Part shown: piece by piece, positions 18,503 to 27,983 of the stretch
Layout of the letters: each line of letters starts with the position of its first letter
How positions within the stretch are numbered: the stretch's first letter is position 1
Assembly (NCBI GenBank): GCA_036946625.1
Contig: JAQIIU010000002.1
Span: 620,001-684,000, forward strand
Origin: Methylorubrum populi
GTDB lineage: Bacteria; Pseudomonadota; Alphaproteobacteria; Rhizobiales; Beijerinckiaceae
Direction: 5' to 3'
DNA: 64,000 nucleotides
Position numbers and translations under genes: made by a program
Notes under the pieces: model-generated
Database searches by the model: none
What the model was told of the DNA's origin: nothing
The model's input: the letters and a program-made list of their open reading frames with translations, nothing else

Positions 18503-19813
18503 CTACTCCTTGGGGAGCCCGGTGATCGCCCGGGCGAAGTCGCGCGCGGCGAAGGGCTCCAGATCCTCGACGCCCTCGCCGACCCCGATGAAGGGCACGG
18601 GCAGGCCGAACTTGGCGGCGAGCGCCACCAGGATACCGCCCCGCGCCGTCCCGTCGAGCTTCGTCATCACGAGGCCGGAGACGGGGGCGGCCTGCGAGAA
18701 CAGCTCGACCTGGCTCAGCGCGTTCTGGCCGACCGTGGCGTCGAGCACCAGCAAAGTCGCGTGCGGCGCCTCCGCATCCAGCTTGCGGATGACCCGCACC
18801 ACCTTTTCCAGCTCGGCCATGAGTCCGGCCTTGTTCTGGAGCCGGCCGGCGGTGTCGATGAGGAGCACGTCGGTGCCGTTCTCCCGCGCCTCCTTGAAGG
18901 CGTCGAAGGCGAGGCCCGCCGCGTCCGAGCCCTGCGCCCGGCTGATCACGGGCGCGCCCGTGCGCTCGCCCCAGACGCGCAACTGCTCGATCGCCGCCGC
19001 GCGGAAGGTGTCGCCCGCCGCCAGCATGACGCTGCGCCCCTCCGCCTTGAACTTGAGGGCGAGCTTGCCGATCGTCGTGGTCTTGCCGGCGCCGTTCACC
19101 CCGACGGTGAGGACGACGTAGGGCTTCTTCGCGGGATCGACGGCGAGCGGGACCGCCACGGGCTCCAGCGCCCGCTCGATCTCGGCGGCGAGGATGGCGC
19201 GCACCTCGTCGGGGGAGATGCCCTTCTCGTAGCGCCCCCTGCCGACCGCCTCGGACATGCGGGTCGCCGTCTCCACGCCGAAATCGGCCTGGATCAGCGC
19301 GTCCTCCAGATCCTCCAGGGTCGTGGCGTCGAGCTTGCGCTTGGTGAACAGCCCCGTCACCCGGTCCGACAGGGCCGAGGAGGTGCGCCGCATCCCGGCA
19401 GTGAGGCGCGACCACCAGCCCCGCTTCTCCGTGCCATCGACGGTGCCGGAGATCGCGGCGCTCGCGAGCGCCGCGGCGGAATCGATCGGCTGGATGCCGG
19501 TCCCGGCCGGCGGCTCCGCCTCGTCCGGCTGCGGCGCCTCTCCGGAGGGGGGCTGCGGCTCGGGCTGGAGGTCGGCGCCCTCCACCTCGTCGGGGATGCG
19601 GTTCCTGTCCGGGTCCTCGGGGGCGGATTCGCTGACCGGCGGCGGCACGTGGCTCACGTCGTCGGCCGCGGTTGCGAAGTCCGGCAATCCTTCGGATTCG
19701 GAGGCCGGCGAGGTCGGCTCCGGCGTCACCGCCTCGTCCGCCGGCTTCGCTTCGGGCGCGCCCTTGCGCCCGAACAGGCGTCCGAGCCAGCCGGGCTTCT
19801 CGTCGTCGCTCAT
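18503..19813 (-). CDS. ftsY: Signal recognition particle receptor FtsY
   Basis: SRP GTPase that brings ribosome-SRP complexes to the inner membrane for co-translational insertion. The 436 residues have an acidic, Pro/Glu-rich N-terminal A domain (residues 10-125), then the four-helix N domain and the GTPase G domain. G motifs are [15 protein letters not shown] (G1), [11 protein letters not shown] (G2), [12 protein letters not shown] (G3), and [10 protein letters not shown] (G4), ending with the [12 protein letters not shown] closing motif. The ATG at 19813 starts [17 protein letters not shown], a basic amphipathic membrane-targeting stretch. It pairs with yciB downstream. Confidence 0.96.
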   Translation of the reverse strand: MSDDEKPGWLGRLFGRKGAPEAKPADEAVTPEPTSPASESEGLPDFATAADDVSHVPPPVSESAPEDPDRNRIPDEVEGADLQPEPQPPSGEAPQPDEAEPPAGTGIQPIDSAAALASAAISGTVDGTEKRGWWSRLTAGMRRTSSALSDRVTGLFTKRKLDATTLEDLEDALIQADFGVETATRMSEAVGRGRYEKGISPDEVRAILAAEIERALEPVAVPLAVDPAKKPYVVLTVGVNGAGKTTTIGKLALKFKAEGRSVMLAAGDTFRAAAIEQLRVWGERTGAPVISRAQGSDAAGLAFDAFKEARENGTDVLLIDTAGRLQNKAGLMAELEKVVRVIRKLDAEAPHATLLVLDATVGQNALSQVELFSQAAPVSGLVMTKLDGTARGGILVALAAKFGLPVPFIGVGEGVEDLEPFAARDFARAITGLPKE

Positions 19814-19882
19814 CCTCGTCCCTTGCTCACCTTGCCTTGCTCGCACCTTGCCCGCGACGATCCGGCCCTCTAGCCCGGGAGA

Positions 19883-20629
19883 ATGAGCCCGCCGGACACC
19901 GCATCGAGACGCACCGCCGACCCGGAGATAGGTCTTTCCCTTCTCTACCGCGATGCCCTGATGCTCGTCATCGACAAGCCGGCGGGTTTGCCGGTGCATC
20001 CGGGGCCGAAGGGCGGGCCGACGCTGACCGACCATCTCGATTCCCTGCGTTTCGGCCTTCCGCGCCGGCCGGAGGCCGCACACCGGCTCGACCGCGACAC
20101 GTCCGGCTGCCTCGTTCTCGGCCGCCACGCCAAGGCGCTGGCGCGTCTGAATCGATTGTTCGCCGACGGCAAGGTCGACAAGACCTACTGGGCCCTGGTC
20201 GAGGGTGGGCCCACCGACGCCGAGGGCCGCATCGACCTGCCGCTCGGCCGCCGCTCCGACGATCCGCGGAGCTGGTGGATGAAGGCGGACCCGGCCGGCG
20301 CCCCCTCGCTGACGCATTACCGCGTGCTCGCCCGGGCCGGCGGCCTGTCCTGGCTCGAACTCAAGCCGGTCACGGGGCGCACGCATCAGTTGCGCGTGCA
20401 TTGCGCCGCGATGGGCTGGCCGATCCGGGGCGACGCGATCTACGGCCATGCCGGCCGGGACGGCCCCGGATTGCAGCTTCATGCCCGAAGCCTGAGCCTG
20501 CCGCTCTATCCGAAGCGGGAGGCGATCGTCGTGGAAGCGCCCGCGCCGGGGCACATGCGGGCGGGGTTGGCGGCGGGCGGGCTGGCGGAGCTATTCGACT
20601 CGCCCCCCTCCGCGGGGGCAGGCGAGTGA
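19883..20629 (+). CDS. RluA-family pseudouridine synthase
   Basis: Isomerises uridine to pseudouridine in RNA; the exact rRNA or tRNA target cannot be read from sequence. The 248 residues carry the RluA catalytic motif AHRLDRDTSGCLVLGR (catalytic Asp in HRLD, residue about 73), the N-terminal LLYRDALMLVIDKPAGLPVHPG strand and the LELKPVTGRTHQLRVHCAAMGWPI region. There is no S4 domain. Its TGA stop coincides with the TNA target duplication of the MITE-A copy that follows at once. Confidence 0.92.
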   Translation: MSPPDTASRRTADPEIGLSLLYRDALMLVIDKPAGLPVHPGPKGGPTLTDHLDSLRFGLPRRPEAAHRLDRDTSGCLVLGRHAKALARLNRLFADGKVDKTYWALVEGGPTDAEGRIDLPLGRRSDDPRSWWMKADPAGAPSLTHYRVLARAGGLSWLELKPVTGRTHQLRVHCAAMGWPIRGDAIYGHAGRDGPGLQLHARSLSLPLYPKREAIVVEAPAPGHMRAGLAAGGLAELFDSPPSAGAGE

Positions 20630-20790
20630 TACCGTTTCCGATCGATCGCCTCGGGTTCCAGCCTCCGTCCTCGCGAGCGGCCGCGAAGCGATCCAGGGCG
20701 CGACGGGTCCGGAAAGGGCGCGCCCTGGTTTGCCACGGCTTCGCCTCGCAAGGACGCAGGACAGGCCGAACGCATCGACCGGATGGCGTA
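20630..20790 (+). mobile_element. MITE-A copy 2, abutting the stop of the pseudouridine synthase gene
   Basis: Shares the left end TACCGTTTCCGATCGATCG, the central GCGATCCAGGGCGCG...CGCGCCCTGG stem and the right end CGACCGGATGGCGTA. The left flank is TGA, which is the host gene's stop; the right flank is ACC, so this is the one copy whose duplication is not preserved. Confidence 0.7.
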
Positions 20791-20900
20791 ACCCAAACTT
20801 TGCGTCCGGGCCAGTCGTGGATTCCGGGCTCGCCTTCGGCGCCCCGGAATGACGGTCATTAGGCGGCGGCGATGCCGCGGAGGGGGGCTGACGCAGCGTC

Positions 20901-22133
20901 TCACGTCACGAGCAGGGCCTGCCCGTCATGACCGGAAACGGTCACCTCGCGCATCTCCCCCGACGGCACCGGCTTCGAAAAACGCACCAGCGTGAAAGCC
21001 TCGGTCCGCCCGGTATCACCGCGCTCGGTCAGCACCCGTCGGCGGGCGCCGATCTCGCCGTCGAGATGGCGGGTCAGCGCCGCCGCGCCGGCCTCGCGCA
21101 GGCGGGCGGCACGCGCGCGGATCACGTCGCCGGGCACCGCCGGCATCCGTGCGGCCGGCGTGCCGGGCCGCGGCGAATAGGGGAAGACGTGCAGATGCGT
21201 CAGCCCGCATTCGGCGACGAGATCGAGGGAGCGCGCGAACTGCGCCTCCGTCTCGGTGGGAAAACCGGCGATCAGGTCGGCGCCGAAGACGATCTCCGGG
21301 CGCAAGGTGCGAAGCCTCTCGCAGAAGCGGATCGCGTCGGCGCGGGAATGGCGGCGCTTCATCCGCTTGAGGATCAGGTCGTCGCCCGCCTGGAGCGAGA
21401 GGTGGACGTGCGGCATCAGCCGCCCCTCCGCGGCGAAGGCGGCGACGAGGTCGGCATCCGCCTCGACCGAGTCGATCGAGGAGAGGCGCAGGCGCGCCAG
21501 ATCCGGCACCCCGGCGAGGATCGAGCGCACGAGGCGCCCGAGGGTCAGGCCGGGATCGAGGTCGCGGCCGTAGGCCGTGAGATCGACGCCGGTCAGCACC
21601 ACCTCACGGCCGCCGTGCTCGACGATGCGGCGGACCTGCGCCACGGCATCGGCCAACGGCACGGAGCGGGCGTTTCCGCGGCCGAACGGGATGACGCAGA
21701 AGGTGCAGCGATGGTCGCAGCCGTTCTGCACCGGCACGAAGGCGCGGGTGTGCCCGCTCATCCCGGCGATGCGGGTGGGCTCGGCGGCGCGCACCGCCAT
21801 GATGTCTTCCGGCCGGGGGGCGGCACCGCTGCGCCAGCTCTCGGGCCGGAGCTTGACCGCGTTGCCGACGAGTCGCACCACCTCCGGCATCCCGGCATAG
21901 GCCGCGCGCTCGACCTCGGCGCCGCAGCCGGTCACCACGATCTCGGCCGTGGGCCGCTCGCGGGCAAGCCGCCGGATCGCCTTGCGCGCCTGTCGCCCGG
22001 CCTCCGCCGTGACCGCGCAGGTGTTCACCACCACGAGATCGCGCGCGCCTGCCTCCGCCTCGGCATGGCCGCGCAGCACCTCCGACTCGACGGTGTTGAG
22101 GCGGCAGCCGAAGGTGAGCGTCTCGACGCTCAC
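20901..22133 (-). CDS. mtaB: tRNA t6A37 methylthiotransferase MtaB
   Basis: Radical-SAM enzyme that converts t6A37 to ms2t6A37 in tRNAs reading ANN codons. The 410 residues have the N-terminal MTTase domain ([16 protein letters not shown] with a cluster Cys, [21 protein letters not shown], three cluster Cys in all). The radical-SAM motif is [15 protein letters not shown] (CxxxCxxC) near residue 145, and a C-terminal TRAM-like region follows. The start is the GTG at 22133, which overlaps the dapF stop by 4 nt (GTGA). dapF-mtaB order is common in alphaproteobacteria. Confidence 0.94.
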   Translation of the reverse strand: MSVETLTFGCRLNTVESEVLRGHAEAEAGARDLVVVNTCAVTAEAGRQARKAIRRLARERPTAEIVVTGCGAEVERAAYAGMPEVVRLVGNAVKLRPESWRSGAAPRPEDIMAVRAAEPTRIAGMSGHTRAFVPVQNGCDHRCTFCVIPFGRGNARSVPLADAVAQVRRIVEHGGREVVLTGVDLTAYGRDLDPGLTLGRLVRSILAGVPDLARLRLSSIDSVEADADLVAAFAAEGRLMPHVHLSLQAGDDLILKRMKRRHSRADAIRFCERLRTLRPEIVFGADLIAGFPTETEAQFARSLDLVAECGLTHLHVFPYSPRPGTPAARMPAVPGDVIRARAARLREAGAAALTRHLDGEIGARRRVLTERGDTGRTEAFTLVRFSKPVPSGEMREVTVSGHDGQALLVT

Positions 22134-23020
22134 CCGTCGATTCCGGAAAAGAGTTCGGGGGCGAAGCTGCCCTCTCCTTCGAGGAAGACCGGCCCGGTCA
22201 TCAGCACGTGGTCGTCGGCGCGCCACTCGATGGCGAGTTCGCCGCCGGGGAGCGCCACGCGGGCGGCGCGGGCGATCATGCGCAGGCGCGAGGCCGCCAC
22301 CACCGTGGCGCAGGCCGCCGTGCCGCAGGCCAGCGTCAGGCCCGCGCCCCGCTCCCAGACCCGGAGCTTGACGGTGTCGCGGCCGGTCACCTGGGCGATC
22401 GAGATGTTGGCCCGCTCCGGGAAGATCGGGTGGGCCTCGAGCAGCGGGCCGACGCGGCCGAGGTCGTATTCGTCCGGATCGTGCTCCACGAAGAAGATCG
22501 CGTGCGGGTTGCCCATGCTGACGGCGGCGGGCGAATGCAGGATCGGATCGTCGATCGGCCCGACCTGCAGCTCGATGCGGCGGGTGTCGGGAAACGGCTC
22601 GGCCAGCGGAATCTCGTCCCAGCGCAGCCGCGGCTGGCCCATGTCGACGGTGAACGAGCGATCGGCGACGCGCTTCACCGCCACCAGTCCGGCCTTGGTC
22701 TCCAGGGTCAGGCGCCCGTTCTCGGCCGGGCGCGCCATGGCGGGGTCGTCGAGCAGGGCGTAGCCGACGCAGCGGGTGCCGTTGCCGCAGGCGCCCGATT
22801 CCGAGCCGTCGGTGTTGTAGATGCGCATGAACGCGTCGGTGCCGGGCGTCACGGGATCGTGCACGACCATGAGCTGGTCGAAGCGCGAATGGGCGTCCGC
22901 GCCGATGGCGCGGGCCTCGGCCGGCGTGACGCGAAGACGCGTGCCGCGCAGGTCGAGCACGACGATGGCGTTGCCGGCGCCGTGCATCTTCAGGAAACGG
23001 CGATGTGCGAGAGGGCTCAT
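22130..23020 (-). CDS. dapF: Diaminopimelate epimerase
   Basis: Converts LL- to meso-diaminopimelate for lysine and peptidoglycan. The 296 residues include the first catalytic Cys in [17 protein letters not shown] and the second in [17 protein letters not shown], plus the [13 protein letters not shown]-terminal signature. The ATG at 23020 has GGAGG four bases upstream. Its stop overlaps the mtaB start. Confidence 0.96.
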   Translation of the reverse strand: MSPLAHRRFLKMHGAGNAIVVLDLRGTRLRVTPAEARAIGADAHSRFDQLMVVHDPVTPGTDAFMRIYNTDGSESGACGNGTRCVGYALLDDPAMARPAENGRLTLETKAGLVAVKRVADRSFTVDMGQPRLRWDEIPLAEPFPDTRRIELQVGPIDDPILHSPAAVSMGNPHAIFFVEHDPDEYDLGRVGPLLEAHPIFPERANISIAQVTGRDTVKLRVWERGAGLTLACGTAACATVVAASRLRMIARAARVALPGGELAIEWRADDHVLMTGPVFLEGEGSFAPELFSGIDG

Positions 23021-23258
23021 CGGACCTCCGACGGGCGTGGATGCGGGTCTGTGGGGATGGTGCGGCGTATATGGCAAAAGCCGCCGGGCCGCGAGTCGGG
23101 GAAGTCATGCCAAATCCGATCGATCCCTTCGGGACGGCGGATCCGGGCTCCGCCCGGACGCCGCGCGGGCTCGAACCGTTTCGTCGCGCGGGGACGGTCT
23201 CGCGCGCGCCGCGTTTCGGCCCTACCCTGTCCGGCCGGCCAATCGGAGCCTCACCGTC

Positions 23259-23999
23259 TTGACCCGTCTCGCCTCCCTCGCCGCGGGCCTCCTGGCGCTC
23301 GCCTCGACCCACGCGATCGCGCAGAACGCGCCGCCGCCCACCGGCGTCCCCTCCCCCGCCGAGAAGAGCCCGCTGCCGACGACGACCGTACCGGACACCT
23401 CGAAATCGGGCCCCGATCCGGCGGCGCCCGCGCCGGAGCAGGCGCCGATTCCCCGCCCGAGCCAGTCGGGGGCCGGCCAAGCGGTTCCGTCCGCGCCATC
23501 CGCCCTGCCGACGCTGGTGCCGAAGCCGGGCGAGCCCAACGACGTGGACGAGGTCACGCTGCCGGCCAAGCCCGTCGCGATTCTCTCGGGCCAGACCAAG
23601 TGGGAGGAGGCACGGGCGAACCTCCGGGCGTCCTTCAAGACCATCGGCGATACGCTGGCCAAGCTCGGCCTCAAGCCGGCGGGCCGGCCGCTGGCCCTGT
23701 TCACCAAGACCGAGGATGACGGCTTCCAGTACGAGGCGATGATCCCGATCGAGGCGGCGCCGACGCAGACGCCCGAGACCGGCGGCGTCAAGTTCGGCTC
23801 GACGCCGAGCGGACGGGCCCTGCGCTTCACCCATAGCGGCACCTACGAGGAGATCGACGGCACCTACGAGACGCTGGTCGCCTATCTCGATGCCAAGGAG
23901 ATCGACGTTCAGGATCGCTTCCTGGAAGAATACGTCACCGATCTCGGCGAGGGTGCCGACGACCGGCTCGACATCAACATCTACGCCCTGCCGAAGTAG
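23259..23999 (+). CDS. Exported GyrI-like/effector-binding domain protein
   Basis: The 246-residue product starts at a TTG (MTRLASLAAGLLALASTHAIAQ), giving a clear Sec signal peptide ending AIAQ, with CGGAG upstream. A Pro/Ser-rich linker (about residues 25-95) follows. The C-terminal domain of about 145 residues has AKPVAILSGQTKWEEA, a GxxxFxKTEDDGFQYEAMIPIE strand pair and LRFTHSGTYEEIDGTYETLVAYLDAKE, which matches the GyrI-like small-molecule-binding (SOUL/BacR) fold. The ligand is unknown; a periplasmic location is inferred. The start codon is the least certain point. Confidence 0.8.
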   Translation: MTRLASLAAGLLALASTHAIAQNAPPPTGVPSPAEKSPLPTTTVPDTSKSGPDPAAPAPEQAPIPRPSQSGAGQAVPSAPSALPTLVPKPGEPNDVDEVTLPAKPVAILSGQTKWEEARANLRASFKTIGDTLAKLGLKPAGRPLALFTKTEDDGFQYEAMIPIEAAPTQTPETGGVKFGSTPSGRALRFTHSGTYEEIDGTYETLVAYLDAKEIDVQDRFLEEYVTDLGEGADDRLDINIYALPK

Positions 24000-24047
24000 G
24001 CAACGCCCGAAGGGAACCGCCGAATCCCCTCGCGGATTCACGCTCTC

Positions 24048-24803
24048 ATGCCGCTCTTCCCGGACACCGCCCTCCCGACCGCCTGCCGCCGCCCGCGTCG
24101 CGAGGCGGCGCCCTCCGAGGCGCTCAAGGACAAGGCGCTGGAGATCCATCGCCGGCTCTGCCGCCTCTACGCGTGTCCGATCCCGTACTTCCACAATCTC
24201 GATCCGCTCTCCGAGCTGATCTCCTCCCTGCTCTCGCACCGCACCCGCAACGCCGATTCCGGCCGCGCCTTCAAGGCGCTGCGAGCGCGCTGGCCGGATT
24301 GGGCGGCCGTCGAGGAGGCTTCCGTCGCGGAGATCGAGACGACGATCCGCGGTGTGACGTGGCCGGAGCTGAAGGCGCCGCGGATCAAGGCGGTGCTCGC
24401 CGCCGTGCGAGCGCGGGTGGGCGCGCTGAACCTCGACTTCCTGGCCGGCATGAGCGTCACCGCGGCGCGCGGCTGGCTGGAGGGCATTCCCGGGATCGGC
24501 CCGAAGACGAGCGCGGCGGTTCTCTCCTTCTCGACCCTGCGGATGCCGGCCCTGCCGGTCGACAGCCACCATCACCGCGTCGCCCAGCGCGCCGGGCTGA
24601 TCGGCCCGAAGGTCGATGTCGGGCCGAGCCATCCGGTGCTGCGGGCACAATTGCCCGACGATTGGTCGGCACAGGCGCTCTACGACAATCACGAGATCCT
24701 GATGCTGCACGGGCAGCGGGTCTGCTTCCACCGGTCGCCGGCCTGCACGGCTTGCGTGCTGCTCGACATCTGTCCGACGGGTCAGGCCCGCACGAAGGCC
24801 TGA
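24048..24803 (+). CDS. nth: Endonuclease III-family DNA glycosylase
   Basis: Base-excision repair enzyme that removes oxidised pyrimidines and nicks abasic sites. The 251 residues contain the helix-hairpin-helix LEGIPGIGPKTSAAVL with the catalytic Lys, the catalytic Asp in LPVDSHHHRVAQR, and a C-terminal 4Fe-4S site with exact spacing C-x6-C-x2-C-x5-C (VCFHRSPACTACVLLDIC). The sequence diverges from standard Nth around the substrate loops, so it may be a paralogue with different damage preference; the symbol is tentative. Confidence 0.85.
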   Translation: MPLFPDTALPTACRRPRREAAPSEALKDKALEIHRRLCRLYACPIPYFHNLDPLSELISSLLSHRTRNADSGRAFKALRARWPDWAAVEEASVAEIETTIRGVTWPELKAPRIKAVLAAVRARVGALNLDFLAGMSVTAARGWLEGIPGIGPKTSAAVLSFSTLRMPALPVDSHHHRVAQRAGLIGPKVDVGPSHPVLRAQLPDDWSAQALYDNHEILMLHGQRVCFHRSPACTACVLLDICPTGQARTKA

Positions 24804-24910
24804 TCGCCCTCGAACCCGCACGGCTTGCCGAAGGTCCGAGGGCACGTCGTCCCGGAACTGCGGTGTCGCTCAGGCGCTGTCTTCCGCGAAGGAAATCCGC
24901 GGAGCGGCCG

Positions 24911-25183
24911 ATGTCGGAGTTGGATGCGAAGCGCGCGGCGGTCGCCGACCGTCTGGCGCGGATCGAAGGCCTCGATCGGCAGGACCGCGCGATCCTCGAC
25001 CGCCGCGTCGAGGCCGCGGTGGAGCGCTTCGACGCGGCCTCGCCCGAGCCGTCCGATCCGGCCCGCGCCGATCTTCACCGGTTGCTGCGCGACGACTGCG
25101 ATCTGCGGGCCTTGCGCATCGACCGGAACAACGTCCGCCTCGCCGCGAAGGGCGAGGTGTTCGCGCCGGAGGACGATGCTTGA
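24911..25183 (+). CDS. Small hypothetical protein
   Basis: A 90-residue, highly charged and mostly helical protein (MSELDAKRAAVADRLARIEG...). It has an ATG behind GGAGCGG and the strong G/C third-position bias of the surrounding real genes. No domain is recognised. It follows the endonuclease III homologue by about 107 nt and may be co-transcribed. Confidence 0.6.
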   Translation: MSELDAKRAAVADRLARIEGLDRQDRAILDRRVEAAVERFDAASPEPSDPARADLHRLLRDDCDLRALRIDRNNVRLAAKGEVFAPEDDA

Positions 25184-25353
25184 GATCGGCGCCGCCGTGC
25201 CGGTTCGGACGACTCTGAACGACGCGTCGGTCTCCGTCATGGCAAGGTGGGGCCGGTCCGCAGGCGAAGGATGTCCGAACCGCTGGGTTGCCTCGTCCGA
25301 CTTGCGTCGCGGTCCTGGATCGCTTTGCCTGACGGCTCGCCATGACGGTCTGG

Positions 25354-25478
25354 GAGCCTGTTCGACTGCGGTGATCCCATCTCGCCCCTTGCTCAGCATG
25401 AGGGGAAAGATGGGAGTAAAACCTTCCTCTCGCCTTGCCGTTGCCTGACGAAGACACGTCGGCCGGTCAAACAGGCTC
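25354..25478. repeat. Repeat C copy 2, without the D insert
   Basis: The ends GAGCCTGTTCGAC and GTCAAACAGGCTC match copy 1 at 1172-1390, and most of the body is identical. Where copy 1 carries the ~110 bp repeat D, this copy has only a short CCCCT...AGGGG hairpin, looking like an internally deleted form. Between 25479 and 25636 further degenerate repeat fragments occur but no gene. Confidence 0.65.
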
Positions 25479-25636
25479 TGGGACTCCCACTCCGTCATTG
25501 CGAGGCGGAGCCGAAGCAATCCAGGGCGCGACGCAGGCCGGACGAAGCTCCCGTCTCCCCCGCAACGATCGACCGAAAACGCGTTATCCACCTCGCGACG
25601 CCGGCGAGGACGCGCCCTGCGGAAAAGAACAAGTCA

Positions 25637-25799
25637 TACGACTCCGGTCGATGACTTCGGCCTCTCCTCCGTCCTTGCGAGGCGAAGCCGTGGCCATCCA
25701 GGACGCGCCCTTTCCGGACCTGTCGCGCCCTGGATCGCTTCGCGGCCGCTCGCGAGGACGGAGGGTAGCCAAACCCGAGGTGATCGATCGGAAACGGTA
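25637..25799 (-). mobile_element. MITE-A copy 3, flanked by TCA/TCA, at a stop codon
   Basis: Inverted orientation relative to copy 1. TCA lies at 25634-25636 and 25800-25802. The right-hand TCA is, on the minus strand, the TGA stop of the 172-residue protein gene, so the element was inserted exactly at that stop without changing the product. Confidence 0.8.
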
Positions 25800-26318
25800 T
25801 CACTCCTTCTTCTTCTTGCCCTTCCTGTCCTTGTCCTTCTTGTCCCGTCTCTCCTTGCCGGCCGGCGCGTCGTGGTCCTTGCCGTCCCAGACCGCGGCGA
25901 AGGGGCGGCTCCCCAGAGCGCGCTCGGGCTGAGCCTCGGCGGTCGCCGCCTTGGCCGTCGCGGCCCCGGGCCGGGTCTCGCCCTTGCGGAACGGCGCCTC
26001 GCCCGCGGCCAGGGCGGCGAGACGGTGGCGGTGCCAGCCCGGCGTCGCGGACCTCAGCGCGGGATGGTGCGGGTCGAGGCGGGTGACGAGGCCCTTCACC
26101 TCCGCCTCGCTCATCCCGTCGGCGATCAGCACGAAGGTCTCGCTGCCGAGCACCTCGCGGATCAGCCGCAGCGACGCCACGCGCAGGCTCCGGGCCTTCA
26201 ACTGCTTGACCACGAGGGTGCGGGCGGCCTTCGGGATCTCGGTGCGGATGTCGGGAAACGCCTCGGGCGCGGAGGCCATCGCCTGCATCACCGCGTAACC
26301 GTCGACATCAAGGGCCAT
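25800..26318 (-). CDS. Hypothetical protein with Lys-rich tail, downstream of parA
   Basis: The 172-residue product has a folded-looking N-terminal half (MALDVDGYAVMQAMASAPEAF..., VASLRLIREVLGSETFVLIADG) and a long basic tail ending KDKDRKGKKKKE that is likely disordered and nucleic-acid binding. Its start overlaps the end of the ParA-type gene by 11 nt, so the two are translated together and probably act together. I do not recognise the family. No ParB-type helix-turn-helix is evident. Confidence 0.7.
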   Translation of the reverse strand: MALDVDGYAVMQAMASAPEAFPDIRTEIPKAARTLVVKQLKARSLRVASLRLIREVLGSETFVLIADGMSEAEVKGLVTRLDPHHPALRSATPGWHRHRLAALAAGEAPFRKGETRPGAATAKAATAEAQPERALGSRPFAAVWDGKDHDAPAGKERRDKKDKDRKGKKKKE

Positions 26319-27207
26319 GGAGGATTTCCTTCACTTCCGCGACCAGCGGAATCAGCACGTTCGGGACATGGGCGCCATACTTGGCGGAGAAGGTCGGGGG
26401 CGCGCCGCGGGTGGGGACCAGCGCGTCGGCGAGCGCCGCCGCCTGCGGAATGCGGGTGTCGAGGAGGCGGAAGCCGGCATCCTCGGCCCGCGCCTCGGCT
26501 TCGAGCCGGGCCAGCGTCTGCTGGTGCTGGCGCACCTGGGCCTGGAAGCGGGTGACGAGGACGTGGGGCGCGCTTCTGGGCGCGATGTGGCTCGCCTGGC
26601 GGCCGGAGCGCCGCCAGATCGTTTCGACGAAGGCGTTGAGTCCGTAGGTGGAGAGGAAGTCCGGGATCGAGGTGACGAGGACGAGGTCGGCGGCCCGCAC
26701 CGCCACCTCGGTCATCGGCGAGATGCCCGGCGCGCAATCGAAGAAGACGTAGTCGTAGGTGTCCGCCAGCGGCGCGAAGTCGTCGTGGAAGATCCGCCAC
26801 AGCTTCTCGTCGATGGCGTGCATCGAGAATTTGCGCTCGGTCATCTCGTACAGGATCTCGCGCTCCACGAGCCGCAGGTGCGGGCCCGAGGGCAGCAGCG
26901 CGAGCGAGAGCGGTGCGTTCCTGTGGACCGTCAGGCTGACGCCGGGTTCGATGCGCGCCCGCAGGTCGGGCTTGTGGCGGGTGATCAGCTTGAGGGCGAG
27001 ATAGGCCTCCAGCGTGCGCCCGCGGGTGATCATCCGGCCGAGCAGCGCGTCGCCCGCGAGGCAGACGGAGACGCTGGCCTGCGGATCGAGATCGACCACG
27101 AGCACCCGTGCGCCGTCCGCGGCGAGTGCCTCGGCGAGCATGACCACGGTCGTGGTCTTGCCGACGCCGCCCTTCATGTTGGCCACCGCGATCAGCTTGC
27201 CGCCCAC
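26308..27207 (-). CDS. ParA/MinD-family ATPase
   Basis: Deviant-Walker ATPase of the ParA superfamily, which positions DNA or protein cargo. The 299 residues start at a GTG (MGGKLIAVANMKGGVGKTTTVV) behind GGGAGGGG. An ATG 14 codons earlier is possible but its leader is low-complexity. Motifs are the deviant Walker A KGGVGKTTT, VLVVDLDPQASVSVCLAG and YDYVFFDCAPGISPMTEVAV. The overlapping partner gene is not a recognisable ParB, so the cargo is unknown; this is not the chromosomal parAB locus as far as can be seen. Confidence 0.88.
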   Translation of the reverse strand: MGGKLIAVANMKGGVGKTTTVVMLAEALAADGARVLVVDLDPQASVSVCLAGDALLGRMITRGRTLEAYLALKLITRHKPDLRARIEPGVSLTVHRNAPLSLALLPSGPHLRLVEREILYEMTERKFSMHAIDEKLWRIFHDDFAPLADTYDYVFFDCAPGISPMTEVAVRAADLVLVTSIPDFLSTYGLNAFVETIWRRSGRQASHIAPRSAPHVLVTRFQAQVRQHQQTLARLEAEARAEDAGFRLLDTRIPQAAALADALVPTRGAPPTFSAKYGAHVPNVLIPLVAEVKEILHGP

Positions 27208-27478
27208 TCGTGCCCCTCCCGCAAAGCCGCCCGCCCGGTCCGGCGGCATCCCGAGTGCCCGACTCAGGCCGCGTCACGGCAACATATGACAGCCGGCCGA
27301 TCCCCGCGCGGTGGCGATTGCGGAGGCTCGAAGAACCGGGGCCGTGCGGACACCCCTTCGTGATCGCGCGGATGGGCGGAACAAGCCGCGGATAATCCTA
27401 TCTTGCGAAGCGCCCACGACATCCGCCGCCCCGGCGGGTCGCCTTGCCTGTGTCGCCTTGCCTGTGAGGTTCCTCGCT

Positions 27479-27877
27479 GTGATCTTTCCAACCACCACGG
27501 CCTTCTACGCCGGCATCCTCGGGCTGATCTATGCCGGCCTGTCCGGTTGGGTGATCGGCGGACGCCTCACCGGCAACGTCCTGTTCGGCGATGGCGGCCA
27601 GGACGCGTTGCAGCGGCGCATCCGTTCGCACGGCAACTTTCAGGAATACGTTCCGATCACCCTGCTGCTGATCGCGCTCTACGAGGCCGGCGGCGGCACG
27701 CATGCCTGGGTCCAGGGTCTGCTGATCGTGCTGGTGATCGCCCGCATCCTGCACCCGATCGGCATGTTCGCCCCCGCGAACTCGCCCCGTCAGTTCGCCT
27801 GCCGCGGCGGCGGCATCCTGGCGACCCTGATCGTCCTGACGATCTCGGCGATCCTGCTGCTGCTCCGGGCCGGCTGA
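27479..27877 (+). CDS. MAPEG-family membrane protein
   Basis: The 132 residues form four predicted membrane helices with the MAPEG signature RIRSHGNFQEYVPITLLLIAL (Arg/Asn/Glu typical of glutathione-binding members) and RILHPIGMF. Family members include glutathione-dependent transferases and peroxidases; the bacterial role is uncertain. The GTG at 27479 gives the usual length; another GTG 15 nt upstream is equally acceptable. Confidence 0.87.
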   Translation: MIFPTTTAFYAGILGLIYAGLSGWVIGGRLTGNVLFGDGGQDALQRRIRSHGNFQEYVPITLLLIALYEAGGGTHAWVQGLLIVLVIARILHPIGMFAPANSPRQFACRGGGILATLIVLTISAILLLLRAG

Positions 27878-27983
27878 GCCGTCAACGTCCGCGCACCCAC
27901 CGTGCGGAAAAGCTCGCGACGATGAAAGCCGCGCGGCCACCGCGCGGCCGGCCGGCACGACGCGGATCTCGGCCGCGTCGCGC

